Shown: positions 35,485 to 45,244, counted from the first letter of the stretch. The stretch is DNA of 64,000 nucleotides from Adlercreutzia mucosicola DSM 19490 (GCF_000422625.1 NZ_AUGK01000006.1:55540-119539); one strand, 5' to 3'. The notes: generated from the sequence alone by a model not told the origin. Numbers and translations: made by a program.

Positions 35485-37320
35485 ATGAACCGACTCTCTA
35501 TCGAGGCGCGGGCCGTCCACGACGGGCGGCTGCGGGCGTTTCTCGATCGCTTCGAGCGGCGCGTGGCCGCCACGCCCCCGGGGATGTGCCCGGTGGCGGT
35601 GACTGCCACGCTGCTGGAGACGAGCGCTGCCCAGACCTGCGGCAAGTGCGTGCCCTGCCGAGACGGGCTGCGCGAGGCCGCGGCCCTTATGGGCTCGGTG
35701 CTGGCGTGCCGTGCCACGGAAGGGGATATGGAGCGCTTGCGCGCCCTGGCCGAGCTGGCCCGCGACGGCTCCGATTGCGCCATCGGTTCAGAGGCCGGGG
35801 CGGCCGTGCTTGCCGCCTTGGACGAGTTCGCCGACGAGTTCGCCTCCCACGTGCAGCGCCACCGCTGCACCGACGGCGTGGGCCAGTCGGTGCCCTGCGA
35901 GACCGATTGCCCCGCCCACGTGAACGTGCCCGGCTACATCGCCCTGGCCGGGGCGGGGGATTGCACCGGCGCCGTGGCCATGATTCGCAAGGACAACCCG
36001 TTCCCCACGGCCTGCGCCTTCGTGTGCGAGCATCCCTGCGAGACCCGCTGCCGGCGCATGCTCGTGGACGCGCCCCTGAACATTCGCGGCATCAAGCGCT
36101 ACGCCGTGGATGGGGCCGCCGCCGATACGGTGGCCGTGCCCGAGGCCCTGCCGGCCACGGGGCGCCGCATCGCCGTGGTGGGCGCGGGCCCCTCGGGGCT
36201 CACCTGCGCCTACTTCGCTGCCCTTATGGGCCATGAGGTGCACGTGTACGAGGGCCGCACCCAGCTGGGCGGCATGATGCGCTTCGGCATTCCCTCCTAC
36301 CGCTTCCCGCGGGAGCGCTTGGATGAGGACATCGCCGCCATCCTGCGGGCCGGCGACATTGCCGTGCACGCCGGCGAGGCGGTAGATGCCGCGGCCCTGG
36401 AGCGCCTGGCCGCCGACTTCGACGCCCTGTACGTGGCCATCGGCGCCCACGGGGCCAAAGCCCTGCGGTTGGAGAACGAGGGGGCCGCAGGCGTGTTCTC
36501 GGCCGTGGAGCTGCTCGGCGCCATCGGCGAGGGCGAGATTCCCGATTTCACGGGCAAGTCGGTGGTGGTGGTCGGCGGCGGCAACGTGGCCATGGACTGC
36601 GCCCGCACCGCCGTGCGCTGCGGCGGCGAGGTGACGGTGGTGTACCGCCGTCGCCTGGAGGACATGACGGCCCTGGCCGCCGAGGTGGAGGCCGCCATCG
36701 CCGAGGGCGTGGAGATGCGGCCCCTGCAGGCGCCGGTGGGCCTGGCCGTGAACGAGGAGGGCGCCGTGCGGGCGCTCATCACCCAGCCCCAGATGGTGGG
36801 CCCGGTGAAGGGCGGCCGTCCCGCTCCCGTTCCCGCCGACAAGCCCGAGACGGTCATTGCCGCCGACGTGGTGCTCGTGGCCATCGGCCAGGACATCGTT
36901 TCCGATCCCTTCGAGGCCTTCGGCATGGCCGCCGACCGCGGCCGCTTCACGGCCGACAACTTCCTTGTGGCCGAGGGCTTCACCAACGTGTTCGCCGGCG
37001 GCGATTGCCAGACCGGCCCCGCCACGGTGATTCGCGCCATTGCCGCGGGCAAGGTGGCGGCCCGCAATATCGATGCCTACCTGGGCTACAACCACACTCT
37101 GGATTGCGGGGTGGAGGCGCCCGGTGCGGTGCCGAACCGCCGCGTGCCCACGGGGCGCGTAGCGGTGGCCGAGCGCCCGGCTCGCGAACGCGCCCGCGAT
37201 TTCGCAGCCACAGAAGTTGCCATGTCCGACGAAGAGGCCGCCCAGGAGTGCGGTCGCTGCCTGCGCTGCGACGTGTTCGGCTGCGGCAGTGCGGAAGGGG
37301 GTCGCATCCAGTATGCCTAA
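35485..37320 (+). CDS. FDH-associated NAD(P)-binding flavoprotein: NuoF-type 4Fe-4S segment fused to GltD-like module
   Basis: The 611-residue protein starts with a fragment like the C-terminus of NuoF (ETSAAQTCGKCVPCRDGLREA, a 4Fe-4S site) but lacks the NuoF FMN/NADH fold. It continues as a GltD-like (glutamate synthase small subunit) module: two N-terminal 4Fe-4S sites (CETDCPAHVNVPGYI, FVCEHPCETRCRR), FAD-binding VVGAGPSGLTCAYFAALMGHEV, and NAD(P)-binding VVVGGGNVAMDCARTA. A short C-terminal cysteine cluster (CGRCLRCDVFGC) follows. Its stop overlaps the FDH catalytic gene start by eight bases, so the two form one complex linking formate oxidation to NAD(P) and possibly ferredoxin. Start 35485 has GAGGGAGAA upstream. 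Confidence 0.85.
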   Translation: MNRLSIEARAVHDGRLRAFLDRFERRVAATPPGMCPVAVTATLLETSAAQTCGKCVPCRDGLREAAALMGSVLACRATEGDMERLRALAELARDGSDCAIGSEAGAAVLAALDEFADEFASHVQRHRCTDGVGQSVPCETDCPAHVNVPGYIALAGAGDCTGAVAMIRKDNPFPTACAFVCEHPCETRCRRMLVDAPLNIRGIKRYAVDGAAADTVAVPEALPATGRRIAVVGAGPSGLTCAYFAALMGHEVHVYEGRTQLGGMMRFGIPSYRFPRERLDEDIAAILRAGDIAVHAGEAVDAAALERLAADFDALYVAIGAHGAKALRLENEGAAGVFSAVELLGAIGEGEIPDFTGKSVVVVGGGNVAMDCARTAVRCGGEVTVVYRRRLEDMTALAAEVEAAIAEGVEMRPLQAPVGLAVNEEGAVRALITQPQMVGPVKGGRPAPVPADKPETVIAADVVLVAIGQDIVSDPFEAFGMAADRGRFTADNFLVAEGFTNVFAGGDCQTGPATVIRAIAAGKVAARNIDAYLGYNHTLDCGVEAPGAVPNRRVPTGRVAVAERPARERARDFAATEVAMSDEEAAQECGRCLRCDVFGCGSAEGGRIQYA

Positions 37321-40021
37321 CCTGATCATCGACGGCCGCGCTGTGAGCGTGCCCGCGGGCACCACCATCGTGGAGGCGGCCCGGAAGGCCGGCGTCGCCA
37401 TTCCCACCCTGTGCTACCTGAAAGACGTGAGCAACGTGGGCTCGTGCCGCGTGTGCGTGGTGGAGGTGGAGGGCACACCGGAGCTGGTGGCCGCCTGCAA
37501 GACCCCCGTGATCGAGGCCATGCGCGTGCGCACCGACACTCCGCGGGTTATCGAGGCCCGGCGCCTCGCTTTGGACCTGGTCATTTCCAACCACGGCCTG
37601 AACTCCACCAACTTCTGCTTCAGCTGCCTGAAGAACGGCGACTGCGAGCTGCAGGACCTCTGCCGCGATCTGGGGGTGGACGCGCCGAGCTTTCCCGCCC
37701 CCGAGAAGAACGCCCCGGTGCGGGACGCGAACCCGTTTCTGCGCTTCGATCCGCGGCTGTGCGTCGGCTGTCAGCGCTGCGTGGGCGCCTGCAACAACCA
37801 GGCCCGCAACCACACGCTGCAAACGGTCCAACGGGGCCTGCGCGCGGCCATCGAGGCTCCCTTCGGGCCCGACTGGCGCGCTACGGGCTGCGAGAGCTGC
37901 GGCTGCTGCGCGGCGGCCTGCCCCACCGGCGCCATCGTGGAGAAGCGCCGCGCCGACTATCGTTCCTGGGAAGTGAGCGCCGTGCGCACCACCTGCCCCC
38001 ACTGCGCCACGGGTTGCCAGTACGACCTGCTCGTGAAAGACGGCCGCATCGTGGACACGCGCCCGGCCGACGGGCCCTCCAACCACGGCCGCCTCTGCGT
38101 GAAGGGCCGCTCGGGCAGCTTCGACTTCGTCCAGGCGCCCGACCGCCTCACCACGCCCCTCATCCGCAACCGCGCCACTGGGGCGCTGGAGCCGGCCGGC
38201 TGGGACGAGGCGCTCGACTACGTGGCCGAGAACTTCAAGCGCATCATCGGCGAGACCGGTCCCGATTCCGTGGCCGCCTTCGCCTGCTCGCGCTCGGCCA
38301 ACGAGGACATCTACCTGCTGCAGAAGATGGCCCGTGCCGCCTTCGGCACCAACAACGTGGACAACTGCGCCCGCGTGTGCCACGCCCCCACCGTGGCGGG
38401 CCTGGCCATCACGCTCGGCTCCGGTGCCATGACCAACACCATTGCCGACATCACCGATACGCCGGATGTCATCATGATGGTGGGCTCCAATATCGAGGAG
38501 GCCCACCCGGTCATCGGCATGCAGGTGCGCACCGCCGTGGAGCGCGGCAGCAAACTCATCGTGGTGGACCCGCGCGATATCCGCATCGCCGATGCCGCCG
38601 ACATCCACCTGAAGCTGCGTCCCGGTACCAACGTGGCCTTCGCCAACGGCTTCGCCCGGGCGCTCATCCACGCCGGCCTGGCCGATGACGCCTTCATCGA
38701 GGAGCGCACCGAGGGCTTTGCCGCCTTCGCCGCCATGGTGGAGAGCTACACGCCCGAGCGCGTGGCCGAGATCTGCCACATCGACCCGGACGACCTGGTG
38801 GCGGCCGCCGAGCTGTACGGTCGGGCCGATACCGCTCCCATCATCTACTGCCTCGGCGTGACCGAGCACTCCACGGGTACCGAGGGCGTCATGTCGCTTT
38901 CCAACATCGCCCTGGTGGCCGGCAAGCTGGGCCGTCCCGGCTGCGGCGTGAACCCCATCCGCGGCCAGAACAACGTGCAGGGCGCCTGCGACATGGGGGC
39001 CACCCCGGCCGACTTCCCGGGCTACCAGAAGGTGGCCAACCCCGAGGTGCGGGCCAAGTTCGAGGAAGCCTGGGGCGTGGCGCTGCCGGAGAAGCCGGGG
39101 CTCATGGCCACCGAGTGCTTCGGCGCCATGAAGGACGGCCGCATCCGGGGCCTGTTCATCTTCGGCGAGGACCCGGTGCGCACCGATGCCGACACGAACC
39201 ACGTGATGGGCGCCTTGAGGGCCCTGGACTTCCTCGTGGTGGACGACTTGTTCCTCACCGAGACGGCCGCGCTGGCCGACGTGGTGCTGCCCGGGCGCAG
39301 CTACGCCGAGAAGGAGGGCACCTTCACCAACACCGAGCGCCGCGTGCAGCGCATCCGCCCGGCCGTGGAAATCGAGGGAACGCGCCCCGATACCTGGATA
39401 TTCACCGAGATCATGAACCGCATGGGCTACCCGCAGCCGCATTTGAGCCCGGCGGCCATCATGGACGAGGTGGCGCGCCTCACCCCCAGCTACGGCGGCA
39501 TCAGCCACGAGCGCCTCGATAGCGCTGAAGTGGCCGGGCGCGGGCTGCAATGGCCCTGCCCCACGGCGGATTCTCCGGGTACGCCCATCATGCACGTGGG
39601 CACCTTCAGCCGCGGGAAGGCGAAGTTCTCCGATGCGGAGTACCGCGCCTCCGACGAGCTGCCCTGCGACGAGTTTCCCCTCGTGCTCATGACCGGGCGC
39701 GTGCTGCACCACTACAACGCCTGCGCCATGACGGCCCGCACCGAGGGACTCAACGCCATCGGCGATACGTCGTTCATCGAGCTGAACGACGCCGATGCGG
39801 CGGCCCTGGGCGTGGCCGACGGCGACCGGGTTCGGGTGGAAAGCCGCCGCGGATCGGTGGTCACCACGGCCCGCGTGTCGCCGAAGACCTCGCCGGGCGA
39901 GACGTGGATGCCCTTCCACTTCCAGGACGGCAACGCCAACTGGCTCACCAACGCGGCTCTGGACGACGTGTGCAAGGTGCCCGAGTACAAGGTGTGCGCC
40001 GTGGCCGTCAGACGGGCCTAG
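37313..40021 (+). CDS. fdhA: Soluble formate dehydrogenase catalytic subunit (cysteine form) with NuoG-like N-terminus
   Basis: The 902-residue protein begins with a 2Fe-2S domain (CYLKDVSNVGSCRVC), a His/Cys 4Fe-4S region (NFCFSCLKNGDCELQDLC), two ferredoxin clusters (CVGCQRCVGACNNQ, CESCGCCAAACPTG), then a molybdopterin oxidoreductase with CPHCATGCQY and VCHAPTVAGLA. C356 stands where selenocysteine occurs in FdhF-type enzymes. AHPVIGMQV and TEHSTGTEGV are also FDH-like. It should oxidise formate, or reduce CO2, in the cytoplasm with the preceding flavoprotein. It overlaps that gene's end by eight bases and ends with a strong terminator. FdhD or cofactor genes are not in the window. Confidence 0.9.
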   Translation: MPNLIIDGRAVSVPAGTTIVEAARKAGVAIPTLCYLKDVSNVGSCRVCVVEVEGTPELVAACKTPVIEAMRVRTDTPRVIEARRLALDLVISNHGLNSTNFCFSCLKNGDCELQDLCRDLGVDAPSFPAPEKNAPVRDANPFLRFDPRLCVGCQRCVGACNNQARNHTLQTVQRGLRAAIEAPFGPDWRATGCESCGCCAAACPTGAIVEKRRADYRSWEVSAVRTTCPHCATGCQYDLLVKDGRIVDTRPADGPSNHGRLCVKGRSGSFDFVQAPDRLTTPLIRNRATGALEPAGWDEALDYVAENFKRIIGETGPDSVAAFACSRSANEDIYLLQKMARAAFGTNNVDNCARVCHAPTVAGLAITLGSGAMTNTIADITDTPDVIMMVGSNIEEAHPVIGMQVRTAVERGSKLIVVDPRDIRIADAADIHLKLRPGTNVAFANGFARALIHAGLADDAFIEERTEGFAAFAAMVESYTPERVAEICHIDPDDLVAAAELYGRADTAPIIYCLGVTEHSTGTEGVMSLSNIALVAGKLGRPGCGVNPIRGQNNVQGACDMGATPADFPGYQKVANPEVRAKFEEAWGVALPEKPGLMATECFGAMKDGRIRGLFIFGEDPVRTDADTNHVMGALRALDFLVVDDLFLTETAALADVVLPGRSYAEKEGTFTNTERRVQRIRPAVEIEGTRPDTWIFTEIMNRMGYPQPHLSPAAIMDEVARLTPSYGGISHERLDSAEVAGRGLQWPCPTADSPGTPIMHVGTFSRGKAKFSDAEYRASDELPCDEFPLVLMTGRVLHHYNACAMTARTEGLNAIGDTSFIELNDADAAALGVADGDRVRVESRRGSVVTTARVSPKTSPGETWMPFHFQDGNANWLTNAALDDVCKVPEYKVCAVAVRRA

Positions 40022-40104
40022 CGGGCGCGCGAAGCTGACAAACGACCTCATCAATGGCGGTTTGACGGCCTCGAACGTGGACAATTTATGAGATTGGCCG
40101 CTCG

Positions 40105-40138
40105 CGGCCCCCGGACCACGGGTTCCGGGGGCCGTTTT
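40105..40138 (+). terminator. Terminator of the soluble FDH operon
   Basis: CGGCCCCCGGA and TCCGGGGGCCG form a perfect 11-bp stem, followed by TTTT. It lies 83 bases after the catalytic subunit gene. Confidence 0.88.
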
Positions 40139-40228
40139 CGCGCCAGGTGTGTGAAAATGCAACCCGAGAATGACAGGGTGTAAAGAGGGGTTCCCGGGGA
40201 TTCAGCACACAGAGGAGATCGAGCGTAT

Positions 40229-43200
40229 ATGGAACTGACGCGAAGGAAGTTTCTCGCAGGTGCGGGTGTGGCGGCGCTGTCCACGGCGGCGGCGCTGAGC
40301 GGCGCGGGCGCGGCCTGGGCTGATGAAGAGGCTTACGCCGAGGGGACGACCGAGGCACCCATCGAGGGTGAAAACGAGCCGCGCACGGTGGTGTGCGAAG
40401 GCTGCGGGGCAGGCTGCACGGCGGTGGTGTACTGCGACTTCGACGTGCCGGTGCGCGTGGGCGGCGAGGCGGCCAACCCCCTGACCGAGGGAAAGCTGTG
40501 CCCGCGTGGCCTTCAGATGCTGGGTTTGCGTTCGGTGCGCGACGAGGGCAGCGGTCAGGCGGTGCCCAATCCCTTCCGCCTGGCGACACCGCGGGTGCGC
40601 CGTCCCGGCAGCGACCGATGGGAGGACATCTCCTGGGACATGGCCATGGGCGAGATCGCCGCGGCTGTGAAGAAGACTCGCGACGAGACCTTCGTGGAGC
40701 GCGTGGGCGAGGTGCCCGTGATGCGCACCGAGGCCATCGCCAGCTTCGGCGGCGCGCGCCTGGTGGCCGAGGAGCAGTACCTGCTGGCGAAGGCTCTGCG
40801 CAGTTGGGGCGTGGTGCACCTGGACAACGAGGCGGTGTTCGGCCGGCGCGTCTTTGCCGCGGCCTGTCGGGCGTCTTTCGGCGTGGATGCGCCCGACGGG
40901 CTGATGAGCGATGCGCCGCGGGCGAAGGTGATCCTCACAGTGGGGTCCGACCATGCTGCGTCCCAACCGGTCACGCTGCGCTGGATCGAGCGGGCCCGCG
41001 AGGCCGGCGCGCACTGGATTGTGGTGGACCCGCTGCGCAGCCGCACGGCCGAGATGGCCGATACCCACGTGGCCCTGCGTCCCGGTACCGATACGGCGTT
41101 TTTCGGCGGCCTGGTGAAGTACATCATGGAGCACAACCTCTGGCAGCCGGAATACGTGCTGAACTTCACGAATGCGTCGTACCTGGTGAACGACGGGGCG
41201 GCCTTCGATGGCTCGGCGGGTCTGTTCCCTGGCTGGAGCCCCGTGGCCGGTACCTACGATGCAGGGGCCTGGGGCTATCGCACCGACGGTTTCGACACGT
41301 GGAACATGCGTTTCGATGGCGAGTTCGCCTGGGTGCGCGGCGAGGGCGTGCCGGTGTGGACTATCCCCTCGGTGCCCCGGCCGGTGCGCGACATCACGCT
41401 GCAGTACGAGGGCAGCGTGTGGATGCAGATGCAGGTCTTCTACAGCCGCTATGACCTGGATACGGTGAGCGCGGTGTGCGGTGTGGACCGCGATCTGCTT
41501 GAAGCGGTCTACGAGGTTGTGGCGGCCACGGGCACGCCCGAGGTGGCGGCGAAGGTGCTGACGGGCCCCGGTCTCGTGCAGCACGGCACCGGCGCCCAGG
41601 CGGTGCGCGCGGCTTGCGTGGCTCAGCTGCTGCTGGGCAACATCGGCGTGGTGGGCGGCGGCATCCACTATCTGGGCGGGGTGGCCGGCGAGGCTGCGGC
41701 CGACCAGCTGGGCCTGGCGGCCGAGGCCTTCCCGGGGGCCGTGGCCTGGCCGAGCGAGCAGACGCCCACTTTGCAGACATGGCTGGAATCGGTGACGGCT
41801 CCGGCGGGTACGGCGGCCCAGACCCCGAAGACGGTGGTGCCGGCCCTGAAGGAGTGGTGGGGCACGGCGGCGACGCCCGAAAATGCCTACGGTTTCGACT
41901 GGCTGCCGAAGCGTCCTGCGATGCCGGCGGGCACGTCGCTGTTCGACACCGTGGCAGCAGGCACGGCCAAGGGCTGTTTCGTGTGGGGCGCCGATCTGCT
42001 GGCTGCCGCCCCGGGAGCCTTCGGGCCCGAGAACCTGGCCGGACTGGACTGGCTCGTGGTGGCCGACAGCGCTCCCTCGCGCACGGCGGCGTTCTGGCGC
42101 GAACTGGATGAAGGTGCTGCGCCGGGAACCACGGTGTACCAGCTGCCCGTGGCGAGCGGGATGGAGAAGGCGGGCATGCGCGTGGCGTCGTCGCGCCTGA
42201 TGCAGTACGCGCCGGCCATCTGCGAGCCCTTCGGTGAAAGCCGCAGCGAAGCGGCGCTTATCGGCGAGCTGTGGCGGCGCGTGTACAACTTGTACGACAC
42301 CAAGGGCGGCGTGGCCCCCGATCCGTTGCTGAACACGAAGTGGGACTACGAGGGCGAGAGCGGTATCGATCTAGTGCGCGTGGCCTGGGCCCTGAACGGC
42401 TACCAGGTTGAGGGCGCTGATTGGAACGCGGGGAAGGTGCTGCTGTTGGAGGGCGCCGCGGGCCTGCGGGCCGACGGCTCGGCCGCCTGCGCGGCGGGTC
42501 CCTTTGCCGGGTGCTGGAACAACAACAACGCGCCCGCGTCGCCGAGCGAGCAGCCGGTGGGACGCCGCGATGCCACCGACGAGAGCGGTTTGGGGCTGTT
42601 CCCGAACTGGGGCTTCACCTGGCCGCGTAACGTGCGCGTGCGCGGCAATCGCGCGAGCACGAATCTGGCCGGCCAGCCCTGGGTGCAAGATCGCAATCTG
42701 CTGTATTGGGACGGCCAGACGTGGGTCATGACCGACCAGGCCGACTTCACGGCTCTGCGCGACGGCCGCTGGATAGCTCCGGACAACTGTGCGTTTCCCG
42801 GCGTGTGGGAGCAGGTGGGGCTGTTGTGGTCCGATCGCTTGGCCGACGGTCCTTTGCCCGAGCACTATGAGCCGCTGGAATCGCCGCTCAACAACCGACT
42901 GAACACGTCCTACGCCTCGCCGGTGCTGCTGGCGGCGGCTTGTCGTCGCGGTTTGGGCGCGGTGGAGTCCGCGGCAGACGCGGGCGGCGCGGGGGGAGAG
43001 CTGACCGGTGCCGAGGATGATGTGGCGGCCAAGGCCGAGGCCGGGGATGGCGTCGAGACGGCGGGAGGAGCGGATGCGGGTGCCGCCGAGGGCGCTGCCG
43101 AAGAGGGCGGCGCGGGCGACGGCTCCGCGGAGGCGAGCGGCGGAGCCGGGGTGCGCGATGCGGCCCTGGAAGCGGTGCTGGCGCCGGACTACAGCGAGGT

Positions 43201-43633
43201 CATGGCCGATCGCGAGGCATTCCCCATTGCAGCGGTGGTGAACACCGCGCGCACCGATGGTGCGGCCCAGCGGGCCCTATCGGGGGCAGCCCGCGCTTTC
43301 GAGCCGGGCTTCTTTGTGGAGGTGTCCGAGGCCTTGGCGCGCATTCGCGGGCTGCAAACGGGCGATGTGGCGCGCGTGTCCAATGAGCGCGGCGCGGTGG
43401 AAGCGCCCGTGCTGGTGACGACGCGTCTGGCCCCTTTCACCTGCGAGGGTAACGAGGTCCACTACGTGATGCTGAACGGCATCGAGGTGGCCGACGACGA
43501 GGCCGAGGGCGCCGTGGCACCGGTGGTGGGCCGCAGCTGGGCGCCTCTGGCGCCTGGGGTAGCCTCGGCGGCGGGTGGCGGCTTCGAGGCGAAGGGGTTC
43601 CTCGTGAACGTTGAGAAGGCCGAGGTGGCATGA
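40229..43633 (+). CDS. Tat-exported FdnG-like molybdopterin oxidoreductase lacking the catalytic Sec/Cys
   Basis: The 1134-residue protein has a Tat signal (LTRRKFLAGAG), the 4Fe-4S motif CEGCGAGC (C56, C59, C63) with C91, and extensive similarity to formate dehydrogenase-N alpha subunit (RSWGVVHLDNEA, VVDPLRSRTAEMADTHV, ENAYGFDWLPK, HYEPLESPLNN, FLVNVEK). Where FdnG reads ARVUHGPTVA this protein reads AVFGRRVFAA, so the Sec/Cys is G205 and the following His is R206. It may bind molybdopterin but use another substrate, or have lost catalysis. An acidic Ala/Glu/Gly-rich insert lies at about 915-975. The downstream four-base ATGA overlap pairs it with an FdnH-like subunit. Confidence 0.85.
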   Translation: MELTRRKFLAGAGVAALSTAAALSGAGAAWADEEAYAEGTTEAPIEGENEPRTVVCEGCGAGCTAVVYCDFDVPVRVGGEAANPLTEGKLCPRGLQMLGLRSVRDEGSGQAVPNPFRLATPRVRRPGSDRWEDISWDMAMGEIAAAVKKTRDETFVERVGEVPVMRTEAIASFGGARLVAEEQYLLAKALRSWGVVHLDNEAVFGRRVFAAACRASFGVDAPDGLMSDAPRAKVILTVGSDHAASQPVTLRWIERAREAGAHWIVVDPLRSRTAEMADTHVALRPGTDTAFFGGLVKYIMEHNLWQPEYVLNFTNASYLVNDGAAFDGSAGLFPGWSPVAGTYDAGAWGYRTDGFDTWNMRFDGEFAWVRGEGVPVWTIPSVPRPVRDITLQYEGSVWMQMQVFYSRYDLDTVSAVCGVDRDLLEAVYEVVAATGTPEVAAKVLTGPGLVQHGTGAQAVRAACVAQLLLGNIGVVGGGIHYLGGVAGEAAADQLGLAAEAFPGAVAWPSEQTPTLQTWLESVTAPAGTAAQTPKTVVPALKEWWGTAATPENAYGFDWLPKRPAMPAGTSLFDTVAAGTAKGCFVWGADLLAAAPGAFGPENLAGLDWLVVADSAPSRTAAFWRELDEGAAPGTTVYQLPVASGMEKAGMRVASSRLMQYAPAICEPFGESRSEAALIGELWRRVYNLYDTKGGVAPDPLLNTKWDYEGESGIDLVRVAWALNGYQVEGADWNAGKVLLLEGAAGLRADGSAACAAGPFAGCWNNNNAPASPSEQPVGRRDATDESGLGLFPNWGFTWPRNVRVRGNRASTNLAGQPWVQDRNLLYWDGQTWVMTDQADFTALRDGRWIAPDNCAFPGVWEQVGLLWSDRLADGPLPEHYEPLESPLNNRLNTSYASPVLLAAACRRGLGAVESAADAGGAGGELTGAEDDVAAKAEAGDGVETAGGADAGAAEGAAEEGGAGDGSAEASGGAGVRDAALEAVLAPDYSEVMADREAFPIAAVVNTARTDGAAQRALSGAARAFEPGFFVEVSEALARIRGLQTGDVARVSNERGAVEAPVLVTTRLAPFTCEGNEVHYVMLNGIEVADDEAEGAVAPVVGRSWAPLAPGVASAAGGGFEAKGFLVNVEKAEVA

Positions 43634-45120
43634 TGAGCGATAAGGCGATTCTGTTCGATGCAAGTCGCTGCACGGCCTGCGGGGCCTGTGCCCAGGCGTG
43701 CAAGGAGCGCGCGGGGCTGCCTTGGGGCACCGTGGAGGGCAACGGGGCCGTGGCCGACGCCTATCAGCGCGCGGCCGATCTGGACGGCCTCTCGCCGTTG
43801 GTGATAACCCTGACCGAGCGCGAGGCGTCCGGCCAGGGAATGGTCTGGGAAGTGGCGCGGAAGGGCTGCGTGCGCTGTGCCGAGGCGCCTTGCGCTCAGG
43901 TGTGCCCTACGGGCTCGCTCGTGCTCGACGAGGTGGCCGGTTTGACGGGTCCGGTGGCCGAGCGCTGTGTGAGCTGCGGCCTCTGCGCCATGGTGTGTCC
44001 CGTGGCGGCGCCCCGCAGCGCCGATGAGCGCGGGGCCGTCTGTCTGTGCGACGGCTGCCCCGATCGCGTGGGCAACGGCGAAAAGCCCGCTTGCGTCGCC
44101 GTGTGCCCCACCGATGCTCTGATGTTCGGAAACCGCGACGAGATGGTGGCCGCGGCCCACGATCGGGCGGCGGTGCTGCGCGATCGCGGCTATGATCGCG
44201 CGAGCGTGCTCGGCGAGAGCGAGCAGGGCGGCCATTTCGTCGTGCAGGTGCTGAAATACGGGGTGGAGGGGAATGCGAACGAGCCCTTCGCCACCACCGA
44301 GGGTATTCCCTGGATCGCCGGGGCCAAGATGGCCGGGCCGGTGTCTCTGGGCGTGCTGGGCGCAGGTGCGGCAGGAGCGGCGGTGGCCCTGGCCGTGGAG
44401 GCGAACAGGGCGCGCCGCGAGCGCTCGGAGGCCATGCGCGTACCGGTGAACGCCTACGGCGGCGTGACTGGCGCTGAGACCGACGATGATGCGATGGCCG
44501 CTGAGGGCATGGCGCCGGTCGGGGCGGCGACGGCTGAGGCGGTGACCGATGAGGCTGCCGCGAGCAGCGCTCTGGAAGCGGCTCTGCGCAAGCGCGAGGC
44601 AATGCGGGCGCGTACGGCGGCCACCCCAGCGGCGGCCGCTGCGGCTGCGGCCGCTGCCCGCGGCGAGGGCCTGCAGCTCATTCCCGTGGCGTTCGCTGCC
44701 GACGAGGACGGACTGGGTGAAGGGGATTTTGAGTGCGACGAGGGCTTCGAGGGCTTCGAGAGCGCCGAGGGCGCCGATGATCTCGATGACGTTCCTGAAC
44801 TGGCGGCCAACGACAAGGAGGACACGGGCGAGCTGTACGACCTCGAAGAGTTCCAGCGCCTGCTGAAAGCCGATATTCTGGCCCATCATGCCGCAAAGGT
44901 CGAAAGTCGGGCCGCTGTGGCAGAGGCAGATGGAGAAAACACCCCGGAAGGCGATGATGCTGGCGAGGGGGTCGAGCCGACCGGAAACACCAAGGGCGAT
45001 GGGCCGGCCGAGGCCGACGCGTCTGATGGGGCCGCGCCTGCACGGGCGACTGGCGCCGATGCCGATAAGGCCGACGCCGATAAGGCCGACGCGATCGATT
45101 CCGCTGACGGCCAGGCCTAG
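43630..45120 (+). CDS. FdnH-like four-cluster iron-sulfur subunit with membrane helix and long acidic tail
   Basis: The 496-residue protein carries four ferredoxin-type motifs (CTACGACAQACKE, CVRCAEAPCAQVCP, CVSCGLCAMVCP, CDGCPDRVG...CVAVCP), then a segment like the C-terminus of FdnH and one membrane helix (about residues 236-258), and finally about 230 residues of low-complexity acidic/Ala sequence ending in ADADKADADKADA. Normal FdnH is about 290 residues and ends soon after the helix. It should pass electrons from the FdnG-like protein to the membrane; no cytochrome b subunit (FdnI) is encoded next to it. ATGA overlap with the preceding gene indicates translational coupling. Confidence 0.85.
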   Translation: MMSDKAILFDASRCTACGACAQACKERAGLPWGTVEGNGAVADAYQRAADLDGLSPLVITLTEREASGQGMVWEVARKGCVRCAEAPCAQVCPTGSLVLDEVAGLTGPVAERCVSCGLCAMVCPVAAPRSADERGAVCLCDGCPDRVGNGEKPACVAVCPTDALMFGNRDEMVAAAHDRAAVLRDRGYDRASVLGESEQGGHFVVQVLKYGVEGNANEPFATTEGIPWIAGAKMAGPVSLGVLGAGAAGAAVALAVEANRARRERSEAMRVPVNAYGGVTGAETDDDAMAAEGMAPVGAATAEAVTDEAAASSALEAALRKREAMRARTAATPAAAAAAAAAARGEGLQLIPVAFAADEDGLGEGDFECDEGFEGFESAEGADDLDDVPELAANDKEDTGELYDLEEFQRLLKADILAHHAAKVESRAAVAEADGENTPEGDDAGEGVEPTGNTKGDGPAEADASDGAAPARATGADADKADADKADAIDSADGQA

Positions 45121-45244
45121 CGGGGCTCGCATGAGTCGGGCGGAGCAGGGCGGGAAGGTGCCGGCGATTGCCGTCCTGCTCGCCGTGGGATAGAGAGAGT
45201 CAACCTCACGGCGAGTGCGCTCTGCTGTGCCCGTGCTGGGCGGT

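Noticed and set aside
38371-38380. Selenocysteine in the soluble formate dehydrogenase
   Set aside because: The catalytic codon is TGC (Cys), not TGA, so no Sec insertion is required.
36980-40162. 1060-codon frame opposite the formate dehydrogenase gene
   Set aside because: Antisense shadow of a gene with unmistakable cluster and molybdopterin motifs.
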